From NCBI GenBank assembly GCA_036345935.2, contig JADWOT020000007.1:6123568-6187567 (forward strand): a DNA stretch of 64,000 bases, in the 5' to 3' direction. Positions 47,200-57,930 of this stretch are shown one piece after another; the first letter of the stretch is position 1; the number at the start of each line of letters is the position of its first letter. The stretch is from Taenia hydatigena (Eukaryota > Platyhelminthes > Cestoda > Cyclophyllidea > Taeniidae). A program made the translations under genes and the position numbers. The notes beneath the pieces are model-generated. The model ran no database searches. It worked only from the letters and a program-made list of their open reading frames with translations, and was not told the DNA's origin.

Positions 47200-47529
47200 T
47201 AGATTAAAGGATTGTGAGCTGAATATAATGAATACGGAAAGTCTTCGCGGTCATCCATGGATAGCGTTCCGAGTGATAATCGCGAACGTAGAGGGTAGTG
47301 TTTGCTGCAAGATTTCCTGTGCATGTTTCCCCAAACTGTTTTGTGGCCTTGCGTCTGTAGCTGGATTAAGTGGGTTAAATCTGAGTCCCGTTGCTGACTT
47401 GGTTTCTGAGTGGCGATCTCGTGCAGAATTCTTCAGCTTTGTTATTCGACAGTGGAAACCTTAGCATGGCGTTTTCTTTAATCCCCTACTGCCTGATTGA
47501 GTGTGCTGCTGGCACCACCCACTTCCCCN
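47200..47529. other. unique spacer between the two copies, ending in N
   Basis: About 330 bases found once in the window, holding a 93-codon frame from 47183 of no recognisable family. It ends at the single N (47529), directly where copy B begins. That is how a scaffold gap between two contigs looks. Confidence 0.8.
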
Positions 47530-50500
47530 ACGTGGTAACCGTAACATAGGGTCGGAGTGCCTCAAATGGCAACTGTAGTTATTGGACAAGACCGTAATGT
47601 GGATGTGGTAAGCAGCAGTACAAAGGTAGACCGATGGTTAAAATTTGGTAAGTCTTCCTCTGAACTTCATTCACCTCAAATTCGATGCCAATCCGCACAT
47701 TGCCATCAAAAGCTCCGGAAGAGAGGCCAAATTTATTCCAGGATGAATATCTGTACTGCAGACAACAGCGGACCATTCTGTGCAAGTTCATAGGGCATTC
47801 TATTTTCTTGACTATTTTCGAATAAAACACTAAAAAACGGTATTCGTGCTCACGTGCGCCTTACATGTTGACTGCATTCTCGTTAGCTGTGCTTTAAGCC
47901 TGTCAATGCACGCTTAAAGTCGAGGATCAATTAATCACTTATGAATGCACGCGCGACTAAACCATCAGAGAAACTCGCTGGGGCACAGGTTCGAGTTTGG
48001 TTTCCTTTAAATGATCCCTGGCCTTCATTCGCAGCTTTTGGACTAGCTTTGTCAGACTCTTGCCGACCACCTTGAATCAGACGCACTCCACTCCACGCTG
48101 AACCTATCCTGCAGCCATCGCTTGCATCTGAGGCCTCAATCTGCTAGCGCTGTACGGCGCCTCACAGTTCCGTCATACTGTGTGTTGCTATGCTCACGCA
48201 TCCGCCCCTTCTCGTACCACTTTAGACGAGCACTCACCTCACTTCTCCCCTCCTAGTCACTTACGCACCTGCCGTCTACCCCAGCTTATTCTTCCACTTC
48301 AGAAGTGCTTTCTGTCTCGCCTCGTATGTACCGCACGTGTCAAGTGCCTTCTCATGCTAGAGCGCCTGTAGCAAGATAGCGTGGAGGAAGGAGGTCAGGG
48401 CAGTACACGCGAAGGCACAACACGCTGAATCTGCTGCCTCATTTTTTTGTTTGATGTATTTGTCAGTGATGCATAGCTCTCAGTAATGTAATTTGAAAGC
48501 CAGTCCTTTGTTAAAACATACGGAGCTTGAAGGATTTCAAAGACACACTAACATCTGCACATGTGCAAGGCAGTGGGCAGGTGGAAAAATGCATAATCTT
48601 CCTCTTGAAATTTTCAAAGGCTTCCAAGCATGATGTAAATTTTATAAGTTGCTGACAACTGCCTCAACTTAGCCTTTGCGCATGCGGCTGCAGCTCATTC
48701 ATCCACCCCGTAATGGGCTTAGGCAATAAACAGATTATAACTTATGGCCATCAAAGTACCGGTAGTTTAGCTGCAACTACCAAAGTTAAAGTTACAACTA
48801 TGGCAAAAATGTGTATTCTACTTTGGCAGACCGTTTGGCCAACAAACTGAACTTTTATTCATGCGGAAATAAGAGGAGGTGCATGGAAGCAAAATACATG
48901 CATTCACCAACATTGGGAGCAAAAAGTGCTTTTCTAAAAAGCACTTTTGCGGTGGTTTTTGGCAGCAAATTAAGGAATATTTGCACTGATTTAACCTCCT
49001 CTGTGATGTCTACTGTCTTGAACATGTCCCTTGAAGTGACTTTAGTGACGCTGATGCCTCCTGGACAAATTTACAAGGCCTTTTGACAGCCCTAGCAAAT
49101 AGGATCCCAATATCTGATGCAAAGTGCAAGGAAACTGGTTGGATTGATAAGCCTACTTGCACGATACGCAACTTGAAGAATGCATGGACAGCTGTTTTGT
49201 AGGTCTTCAGAAAAACTCACAGATGCATACCTGCAAATACGTGTTTCCCGAAAATACTCATAAGTGGGTTAACATCTACGAGGAAACTGCTGTGTTTTCA
49301 ACAACATCCATTTTTGGCTATCCCTGCTAGTGCAACCCACATTGTACGAGTACAGGACTGTCAATATAAAAAATTACCTGGTGGATTCCAAAACAGTCCT
49401 TCAGTTCGCTATGATTTTAGCCAATAAATTAGGCAAATTAGCTGACAATCTCATAACTTCAACGGCTGAAGCCATCTGTCCAGTAATCCAGTAGGCATAA
49501 TTGAACGAATGCTGTTGCCTTAAGCAAATATAAAGTGATTGACAGTAAAAATGAAGTCCTACTACGAATTTTTTCTAACTGATCCGACAGCATCTATTCA
49601 ACACCACTTCACACTCAATGGCAGCTAGTGAATGTGCGCACAGACTCGAAGGTTGAAAGGCAAACTTACCACAAAAATTACACCACTACCTCTAGGAGAT
49701 TGACGAGGAGAAATATAGAGAGAGAACTGCATGATTGAACTGGATCAAATGCTCTCCCAGTTAGAAGAAACGCACAAACACGTATGCCAACTGACAAGAA
49801 CTCGAGGCAATTTTACGCACATTTTTTCGTTTTATCAACTCTAATCCAAGAATTAAGTAGCCCGACTGTCAGGCACGCTAATCGATCGCCCAACCTGAAT
49901 AACAAACCACGTTTAAACTCATTTATGGTAAAGATGGTTTAGCGGTAAATGCAAAGACTACCTTGCCTTGGCGTTGTCTGTAGCACGACGACTAACCCAG
50001 CTATGGCTACATTCCTTCACTGGTGGTTGTTCTGGTAAATCGACCCTATTTGTAGTCATTTGTCTGCAATTTAAACAACCAATTCAGTTTAGTAGTTTCG
50101 CTGATGCTCTGAATGATTCCTTCCTTAGTTCTTTTAACACGAACAGAAGCTCTTACTGACATTTGCAAAAGGATGGATTTCTTGTGGTAAGCCATGCTTA
50201 GTGGCAAGCATTAGGTGCAGAAATGAATGTATTGGATTTTTAAGTTGCTAGAAGACGCTTTTAGATTACCTCGAGCAATACCAGCAGGTTTTTGTTGCAG
50301 AGATGTTATTCATTGCTACTCGCCTTGCATACGCGAGGGGCACAGCGAATAATGCTACCAAGATATGACTTGACTGAAGAATACTAGAGCTTGCTTTTTG
50401 CGATCCAATTTTAACCTAAAACAACTTATTTAACTTCTGGAGAAACAATTAGGTACGTACATAATACGTATGTGTTAGACCAAAATGCTAGTTGGAACCC

Positions 50501-51382
50501 AGACTGACATTTTGGAATATGAGAGCTTGATTATTGCACCTTATATATCTCGAGTCCTCCCGGAAGTCTTATGATAGAACATATAGCGCTAATGAATAGA
50601 CGAATTTAGAGGCTATCAGCAAGGCTTTCGTGCCATGCTGCAGAATGAGAGTCAACCAATAGAGACTGAAGCATATGCATGCATTAATGGAGAACGAAAT
50701 GGCTTATCAAATCACTGCGCGTTACCTTGTTGACATAAACAAATTAATTGTCAAGTTGTGATAATAATTAGACAACTATAACTGGCACAAAGACAATCTG
50801 GGCACTTTCTATGTCATCACAGAAAATAGCGGCAGCAAAATAATGGCTCTGCTTTGACAAAATTTGCTAAATAATTCCCAAGTGCCTCCTTTATGACTAT
50901 AGTCCGAGAAATTAGTAACACTTATTCGCCATTTTGAACAAACAAATTTCTGCGAACCGACTCGCCTGCACTCCAGAAAACGAGAGGTATCCTTTTAGGA
51001 GGTATCGAAGGTTAGCCCTTATATGCCTCAACACTCACAAATGGCGAGCAGATTAATAGACAAGAAACTGACTTGCTAATGTCATTTAAGCAGTAGAACT
51101 TATGATCTGAGCGTGCATACGTTGATTTGAGTGATTAGTCGACAAAACAAATTCCATTCCTTCATCAACTGCGCGTCATTTTTGCCACCGATCCAACGGA
51201 AACATCGGTTTCAAATATTGTTGTCCATTTTTTCGAGTATTAGAGTGCACAACACAACAGAAACGGTTAATTTGTTTTAGTGTACCTAAAAATTAGGTAA
51301 ATATTTTGGAAATAGGTGACAGATTTTTGCTGAAAAGTGTAATATTTCATTGAGTAAGAGAACGAATGCGAGAATCTACTGT
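47530..51382 (+). repeat. 3.9-kb direct duplication, copy B
   Basis: Second copy of 43279-47199, with the 69-base deletion, a one-base insertion (in a gaaattttcaaagg context) and scattered substitutions. It carries the same exon-like frame at 47550-47647. After 'ctactgt' the two copies part company, copy B continuing into sequence that forms a 14-bp palindrome. Confidence 0.95.
47550..47647 (+). CDS. candidate exon in copy B
   Basis: Equivalent of 43299-43396, with the same AG acceptor and G/GTAAGT donor. The peptide differs at four positions. Call depends entirely on whether the copy A exon is real and whether copy B is a real locus. Confidence 0.33.
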
Positions 51383-51389
51383 ACAGTAG

Positions 51390-52440
51390 AACAACGGTAG
51401 CACGTTTCTTAAAGAATTTTTCGGAGTCGTGGAGGCCAAAAAGGATTTACACGCGATCATTTACTAGCACCTCAAGCAGGACCCAAACCTACGCAGAAAA
51501 GACACATTGAACACCCAGTCCATCGTCTTTCCCACCCGGCCATCGAGAAACCTTTCTAATTCCCCCATCCCTTGTCGCCGGCGCCATGCGGACGTGGCCT
51601 GCATCTTTGCACTACTTGAGCTCACCACAGCACAGCAGCAACGTTACCATTGCCAACACTGCAAACATTGTCATCCATGGTCTTTGCACGGATGACTAAG
51701 GGCGTTAGACTGAAGACCCAAATGCCCCGGCTCCGTCCTGGCTCGCGGCAGGGTCGTTATTGCACTCTCACTACACAACCTTTTCTTTGCATACGTCTCT
51801 ATGCATCCGGGTACGGTGGAAAATGGACAACTGTAAAGGCGCTTAGAGTGAAGTAAAGTAGGCTGTCTGTCGCTTGCGTGGAAAGCAATAACTGCTACCG
51901 CATTGCACGTGAGAATCATACTCTCGTCAATATACTCAATGGAACCACGATCCGTCGCCTTAATCGTCTGACTACCGCGGCAGGTCACCACTTGCACACC
52001 TGCCCACCTTAACACCACGCACACCGTCAATGCCCTCAGTGCTGCGCTGTGCGCACTCTCCATGCTTCGGTCATTCTGCCAACCTTACTCGCCGTCTCCT
52101 GTTCACAACTTTACCAGTGCCCTAACAACGCTATTCAAATGACCACCGCTCCTAATTTTCCGGTGCACCCTATAGCTAAACTCACTTGCTTGAGTAGCTG
52201 CATGACCTACGTCCTGAAGCAATGAAAGCACCTGTGGTTCAGTAGCGGTGTTCCAAATGCCACCCACCCACTGCACACTGGGCATTACGCAGTGTCGTAG
52301 GATGTGGTCTGGCGCGATGAATTGTATTGTTGCTGGGGCGATTGTCGGTATCAGCAAGCGCGACAGCATGTGGACTAATATGAGGCTCTTTCCCTTTATC
52401 TGTATGTAAATTTACATGTCGGGGTTACGTGCGAAGCTGA
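51390..52440 (+). other. GC-richer stretch, possibly decayed retroelement
   Basis: Base composition is richer in G and C than in the flanks. Plus-strand frames include a His/Cys cluster (YHCQHCKHCHPW at about 51640) and stretches interrupted by stops. With the YADD-like fragment just downstream this could be a retroelement relic, but no domain is conclusive. Confidence 0.22.
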
Positions 52441-52524
52441 GTCACTTATGCTGATGACCTCACTTTAAGCCTAAGTGTCCGAGATTATAGTGGTCTTGCG
52501 ATGAGCCGTAGGTTCATGGTGGAG
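52441..52524 (+). pseudogene. reverse-transcriptase-like YADD fragment
   Basis: Right after a TGA the frame reads VTYADDLTLSLSVRDYSG and on to a GAG/GTGAGT. Y-A-D-D followed by alternating hydrophobics is the catalytic palm motif of retroelement reverse transcriptases. No other RT motif is readable around it, so this is at best a heavily decayed remnant; four residues can match by chance. Confidence 0.25.
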
Positions 52525-53454
52525 GTGAGTACAATTGGCAATTCTGCACCTAATTAAGATGAACGCACAGTTTTGGAGGCCACAGGTGTCCACGCGGAAT
52601 TGCCTGAAACGAATTCACAACAAGAAAAACCCAAATAAATTGAGACTTTCTATTCCCACGAGTCTGCCCGGCGGGTCAAGAATTATCTCCCTAGGTTAGA
52701 AAGTAACTAATGCATGAGGGAGAAGTGCATTCTGAAGTACGAAATTAGCCAGAAAAATTTTATATGATGAACTACCAGTAGGGATGTAATATGAAATGAA
52801 GCCCTTATCACTAGTTCCAACAATAATACTAGATCCTGTGTAATATTGAAGTACACTGGCTTCTGTCTTAAAAGCAAAGTGATTGCCACACGACCAGACT
52901 GAGTTCATTTATCAGAGCTGCATTCCAGGTAGTCGTGGATGAACTCAAAGCGGTTCTCTAGCTTTATACTAAAAATTGCGCCACAAAATCAGCAGCAAAT
53001 GGCAGGTACTGTTGCTGAACTCTAATTACATCGTGCATTCTGCCTCCTAGTCAAGAACGTGTTGCAGTGAGAAACCCCTTGATTTGAGAGAACGTGCAAG
53101 TGGTCTTCTATGCGCACCCGAGACGCACTAGCTTTTTACCACCGCCACTAAATTTGGCCATGCTCTTTGTTGATTAACTTTGCTAAACAACCGCCCATCA
53201 GTTGCGTACTCATTCATGTGCTGCAGTATTACCCTTCAATAGGTATCTTTTTACTGCACCCAAGCTCACACCCCTTCAATGCAGTGAATTAAAAGTGAAT
53301 TTAATCTATTCTTTGCGTTAACTCAGGCTTAGAACTGCAAGCTAAAAGTGGAGAGCATTGCTTTGAGCAGATTTCCGAGTTTTCGTTAAGCCAGTAAAAG
53401 GTTGACAAACTATTTTGGAATTGATGCAATTTTCAGTAGTAAATAATAGCTAAT

Positions 53455-54165
53455 TTGAAGTGCTTCCACTTGGATTAACTTGCTAAAGCGTTGGTCGAGA
53501 CATCCATGCTATGGCAATTTACATCAGTTGTAGCCGGTTATTGCGTTGCCGAAGTAAAATTAACATTGTCTGCTTTTGAAGCTGCTGCAAATGGGAAAAG
53601 TCAGTTTGCATTTCCTAGTAGAGGTATAATGCGACACTTTGATTTAAGGTCATGCGGTTCCAAAGTTGCCTCTCAGCTTCATTTCGAACAAATTAGTAAA
53701 TTATCACTAACGATGAAAATAGACTGACCTAGGTGGGTTCGCGACGCGTGGGGTGAATAAAATTTACTGGCAAACATTCACAGGCCAATGGATTTTTACG
53801 TGTTTCGTTTGCGCTTTGAAGAAGCAAGTTTGCTTTATTACAGTGCATAAATGCTGCACACGCTTGGTCAGCTACAATTTTTTAGGCGAGAAGCGCCAGA
53901 AAATACGAACCTCGTGCTGAATGGAGTACCATCGGTTTCCGAAGAGGATACGTACCATGAGCGTGCCGAGTCTGCAATATTTGTACCCATTTAATAACAA
54001 TCATGCCATTAAATGTGTCTTGGTCCCGCTCGTCAAATCGTTTGATTGGCATGAATACTAGAGCAGACTTTTCCAATTAGTGCTATATGGTGTCAGTTTT
54101 GCGCATGTGCATTAATTTGAGTACCGCCAAACATACTCAAGAGCGCTAGCAGGCAAAGTCACTGG
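53455..54165 (-). repeat. dispersed repeat, inverse of 17180-17940
   Basis: Shares long blocks with 17180-17940 on the opposite strand, for example 'ggtttccgaagaggatacgtacc' and 'ggtgtcagttttgcgcatg' (18-23 bases each with few mismatches). No coding frame is conserved between the two. Confidence 0.7.
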
Positions 54166-54169
54166 CGCC

Positions 54170-56285
54170 ACGCAATTCATCCACTACTTTTTTAGTTTGT
54201 GTCTTCAAATGACTGCTTTCACAAATTTCGAAATGCGACTGTTTTTGCCTTCACTTATAATGGGAATTAGATAAATAAAGGGGCATTTGCTTAGTAAATG
54301 AGCGTCTGTATCGTCAAAGCAAAATTAATACCTTCTGGCAGACCTGTCATTATTTTTGGAAATAACACTGCAGTTTCTCCAAAGACCGTAAGCAATGGGT
54401 CTCTAAGTGGTGATTAAGAAAAAAATTCCGATTCTTAAGTGGTTATGATGCTGCGATGATACTGCAAACCACCAACCACGAAGTGCCACTATATAATGCA
54501 CTGATTGTTGCAATTTTACATCTATATTACCCAATTTTGTTCAGTAGCAAGTATTTTGTGGGTGAAATTGATGCGACTGGGGAAGAGGAAGCGACTTCAC
54601 TGGCACTTAATTTCGTCATCGATTTTCCTTCTCACATGGCATCGGTGGTGACGACTTGATTGCTTGGTGGTTCATAGATGTAAATTCTAACAAATACGAA
54701 GCCAGCTGCAGTGGTCACAACACGGAGTAAAGCATGGCTCTCCTATTATCACCGAAAGATTGAAAAAAGCCAGTGAGACCAGCACATGAAAGACGGAATG
54801 GTGAATTGTAAAACAATCGCCGTCGAAATGGACACATACTCCAATGGGTTAGATCTCGTCTTCTCTTTTACGTAAAACACTTAGTTGAGGTAGACGAACA
54901 CACGCATCCAACTACCACGGTAGAATAAGCAGCAGCAGTGGGTGCATAGATTTTCATCTCCCTCCTCGTGATCAGAGAAAAATGATGGATGCGCTCGATA
55001 TGCGACAACCCAACAAATCCCACACACAAATTTGTGTCCACACTACAAGCATAATGACACCGATAGGATAGCTGCAGCCCTAACACCATCATTATTCATA
55101 TTGGTCAAATATTAAATAACAATTGCATGACCACATTTTCTGCTGGCCAATCAACAATCGAATTCGCTACCTGGCAAAGCAACTAATGCATCTATCCCAC
55201 ACCCTGTGCATTTGACGACTCTCCCCACTTTTCACAATTCGACGATACGCTTACTACCATCACTTCGTGTGTATTGGGAAACAAAAGCATCCAAATCCTC
55301 TTTAACCAACCTCGTGATAAATTAACAATAATTTTACCATCTTAAAGCCCCAAGAAGCCAAAAAATTGCAGTTAAATATAGCTATCACAGAATCTAAACC
55401 ATGAAAATGCTTTATTTCTCTGAAATAGATCGACTTCAGTAGTCGAAGATCTCTCGCACAATATCCAGCTTATCGGTCTTGCTGTCCACACAGTCAAATA
55501 GCAACACCAGAAAATGCACGTGAATCGATATCAATAGCGTCGAGCCTGATTGCAACCTAGGCGCCGCCATTTATCCCACAAAACACTACTATTGCAGCTC
55601 GTAAACAGCACTCGAAATGCTAATCTCCCCAAAAACTGTGGACCAAGTCACTGTGGATCACAACTTCTGACATTTCGCAGGGATATTCAAAAGTGGCAAC
55701 AGGTGGCAACACTTGTGCTCTTAAATGGGGAGCAATCTGGCGTCATCTACAGACCCACCTTCCTTGTGAGGACGAGTGACGCACCTCAGCTATTACTAGT
55801 GCGTTATCCTTAGGTAGTATACACCATCAGTGCAGGCTCAACTGCGCAATGGTTGGCGATGCACCTCCGGTGCTGAATATCCTTACCGATATCTTCGACG
55901 CAGTCAGAGCGAGGTACGTAGGATGTTTCGAGTGGTTATGAGGATGATCTGGATAACAAGAGAGCGCAGTTGGAGACCCAGGCAAATTGTCGTGATTCCA
56001 AAGGTATTTAGTTGGTTGCACGCAAGTCATAGAAGAAAGAATAGGGTGGGTGATAGTAACACATTCAATACAAAGCGCAAGGATTCTCTGTTTGAGTATT
56101 TTAGATCACTTCTGGACCAAAAGTAATGTTTAACTCAACGCAACTATAATGAAAACAATCAAGTAAGTCAGGGCCAACGCTATTGTATCCCATAAAAATA
56201 AGGGAAACGATAATTTGCAAATGCTAATTAGTACAGCAGAATAGAAGACGAACAATGAACGCATGGAAGTACAAATCACGAATTA
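54170..56285. other. no gene recognised
   Basis: Short open frames only (longest 98 codons at 55830-56126, without splice context). No RNA gene or repeat partner found. Confidence 0.4.
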
Positions 56286-56289
56286 TCAC

Positions 56290-56470
56290 AAGTAAACGTG
56301 AATTCGAACCCACTTCTGGTGAGGGTTAGACGCCACTTACTGGTACGCTGCAGCTACCTCCGTAGGCCCACTAATCCGCTCACAGCATACGCCTGCGTGA
56401 TTGTATTCAGGCTGCAGATTGTTGGCCTCCGGTCGCGATGATGGTGAATAGACACAGATGAGTCGGTAGG
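56290..56470 (+). mobile_element. SINE-like element, family 2, truncated head
   Basis: Begins with a T-arm/box-B-like segment (gaattcgaacccacttctg) and continues with the same body as 57753-57930: 'cactggta.gct', 'ccgtagg.c.ac.aatcc', 'gctgcag.ttgttgg' and 'cgcg.tg.tggt'. The 5' part of the tRNA head is missing. Confidence 0.5.
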
Positions 56471-56813
56471 TGGACAGCACTGGAAGGAGACAAGCGGATC
56501 GGTCGGCTGATAAATGAACCGCTTGTCTGATAACAATGAGTGGATGGGAGGGGAAGAATGATGGCTGTGCGAGCGCAGACATGCAAAAGTATTCGTTGAG
56601 AAAAAACGTGTGTTTAGTGAGGGATGATGATGTCGGAAGGAAAAAGGGGGTGTGGGGGCGTGGTGCAATGAGGGTGGAGATAGATGACGGACAGTGGATG
56701 GTTGACAGTAGAATAAAAGGGAGAAAATGAACTGCATTGACTGACATTGTGTTGCTCTGCGCTGCAAAACGGTGGCTGGCTGGTTAACTGAACGGTTGGG
56801 TGAGTGGGTGGAA

Positions 56814-56858
56814 GGCCTGGCGGCCTAGAAGTACAATATTCGCTTAGGGTGTTAATGA
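56814..56858 (+). pseudogene. 5' half of a tRNA-Pro-like sequence
   Basis: GGCGGCCTAGAAGTACAATA and TTCGCTTAGGGTG follow tRNA-Pro from the D arm through the anticodon loop (AGG), with several substitutions. The 3' half no longer folds. Probably the head of another SINE copy. Confidence 0.35.
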
Positions 56859-57084
56859 TACCGACCAGTCTCGTGTATGCTTGACATGCCTGACTCTACT
56901 TGTCACTCCGTAGCCGCTGGTTGAGCTAGTGATGATGAGGCGTGCAGGTGTTACTGCATGTAACACGATAATGTGCCCTGCCCTTCATCTCTTATATCCA
57001 CCGATATATGGGGACGCGAATGCCTTTAATATTATTGCGTGTTGGTGCTTAGGGGATGTGTATTATTTTTTCCCCTAATCGCAG

Positions 57085-57098
57085 ATAGGAGTGTTCAG
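57085..57098 (+). CDS. possible 14-base microexon
   Basis: A textbook acceptor (attattttttcccctaatcgcag) is followed after only 14 bases by CAG/GTGAGT. Both sites are stronger than most in the window. The length is not a multiple of three, so it would shift frame or be non-coding. No partner exons identified. Confidence 0.25.
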
Positions 57099-57274
57099 GT
57101 GAGTAACACCAGAGTGCGACTATAACGGTAACAGCGGAGATGGCAGATGCATTCTACAGCGCCGCAGATGGATCAGGTGTGGGAAGCAGTGTGCTGTAGC
57201 ATGCGTTATTCTGAGAGGTACGGGGTGGGAAAGGAGCCGTTGTTATTGTAAGCTTGGTAGACTTAGGTAGCGAA

Positions 57275-57440
57275 GCCTAGTAGTCCTGGTCCCGGAGGTG
57301 TGAATCCGAGCTCCACGTCGGACGACATGGAATCGATTGAGTGTTTCGGGTGAGATGGTGCAGTTGGACGGTTGGGTGCAGCTCCGATCGTGGTTGTTCC
57401 CACTGTTCTATCTCGTCTCTGTCACTGGCACTTGATGACG
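57275..57440 (+). mobile_element. SINE-like element, family 1, second copy
   Basis: Matches 1563-1735 from the T-arm-like 'tg.gaatccgag' block through the body to 'ctctgt.a'. The two copies are heavily diverged from each other. Confidence 0.45.
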
Positions 57441-57692
57441 TATTTATCAGTGCTTTAGTTCGTTGTTCCACCCTGCATTCGTCGTCAAAATGAGTGTGGC
57501 AGCAGATGCACAACGGCGCAGAGTAGAGCTTGCAGGTAGTCGACTTTTGACAACACTCATTTTGGTTAGTGGCGAGGCAAGTTGGCAGTGTTGCCACTAA
57601 CGTGATGTGTGGCGAGGCGGAATGTGAGTGAAGTGGGGTAGGGTGGGAAGTGGAAGATTGAGAAAAGGCCGCATAATGTGGCGAATCGCTTC

Positions 57693-57775
57693 GCTAGGAT
57701 GGTTGAGTGGCTGGGTCGGCGGACTTTAGGTCCACTTAAGAGACCTCCGCGTCGGTTTGAACCACGCTTCTGGCA
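57693..57775 (+). pseudogene. tRNA-Leu-like head of a family 2 SINE
   Basis: An 83-base class II tRNA shape: acceptor GCTAGGA/TTCTGGC pairs at all seven positions (with G-U pairs), discriminator A, D arm GGTTGAGTGG, and long variable arm TTAAGAGACCTC. By alignment with tRNA-Leu the anticodon is TAG. If the best-paired stem is used, the loop CTTTAGG would instead place TTA there. The T stem has two mismatches. A SINE body follows to about 57930, shared with 56290-56470. Confidence 0.55.
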
Positions 57776-57930
57776 TGTTTGAGACCCGTGCCCACTGGTA
57801 TGCTTTGCATCTGTTCCCGTAGGTCTACCAATCCATCAGCACTGCATGCGTGAGCCCTCTTTTCCATGCTGCAGTTTGTTGGACGTATTTCGCGGTGTTG
57901 GTAGATGCACGCTAGTGAGTGAATGCAAGT
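57776..57930 (+). mobile_element. SINE-like body, family 2
   Basis: Body following the tRNA-Leu-like head; matches the body of 56290-56470 in order and spacing. No target-site duplication could be identified by eye. Confidence 0.5.

Noticed and set aside
51944..52012. A tRNA-Ser/His-like stretch on the minus strand.
   Set aside because: Position 33 is not T, the T arm does not pair and the acceptor stem is absent.
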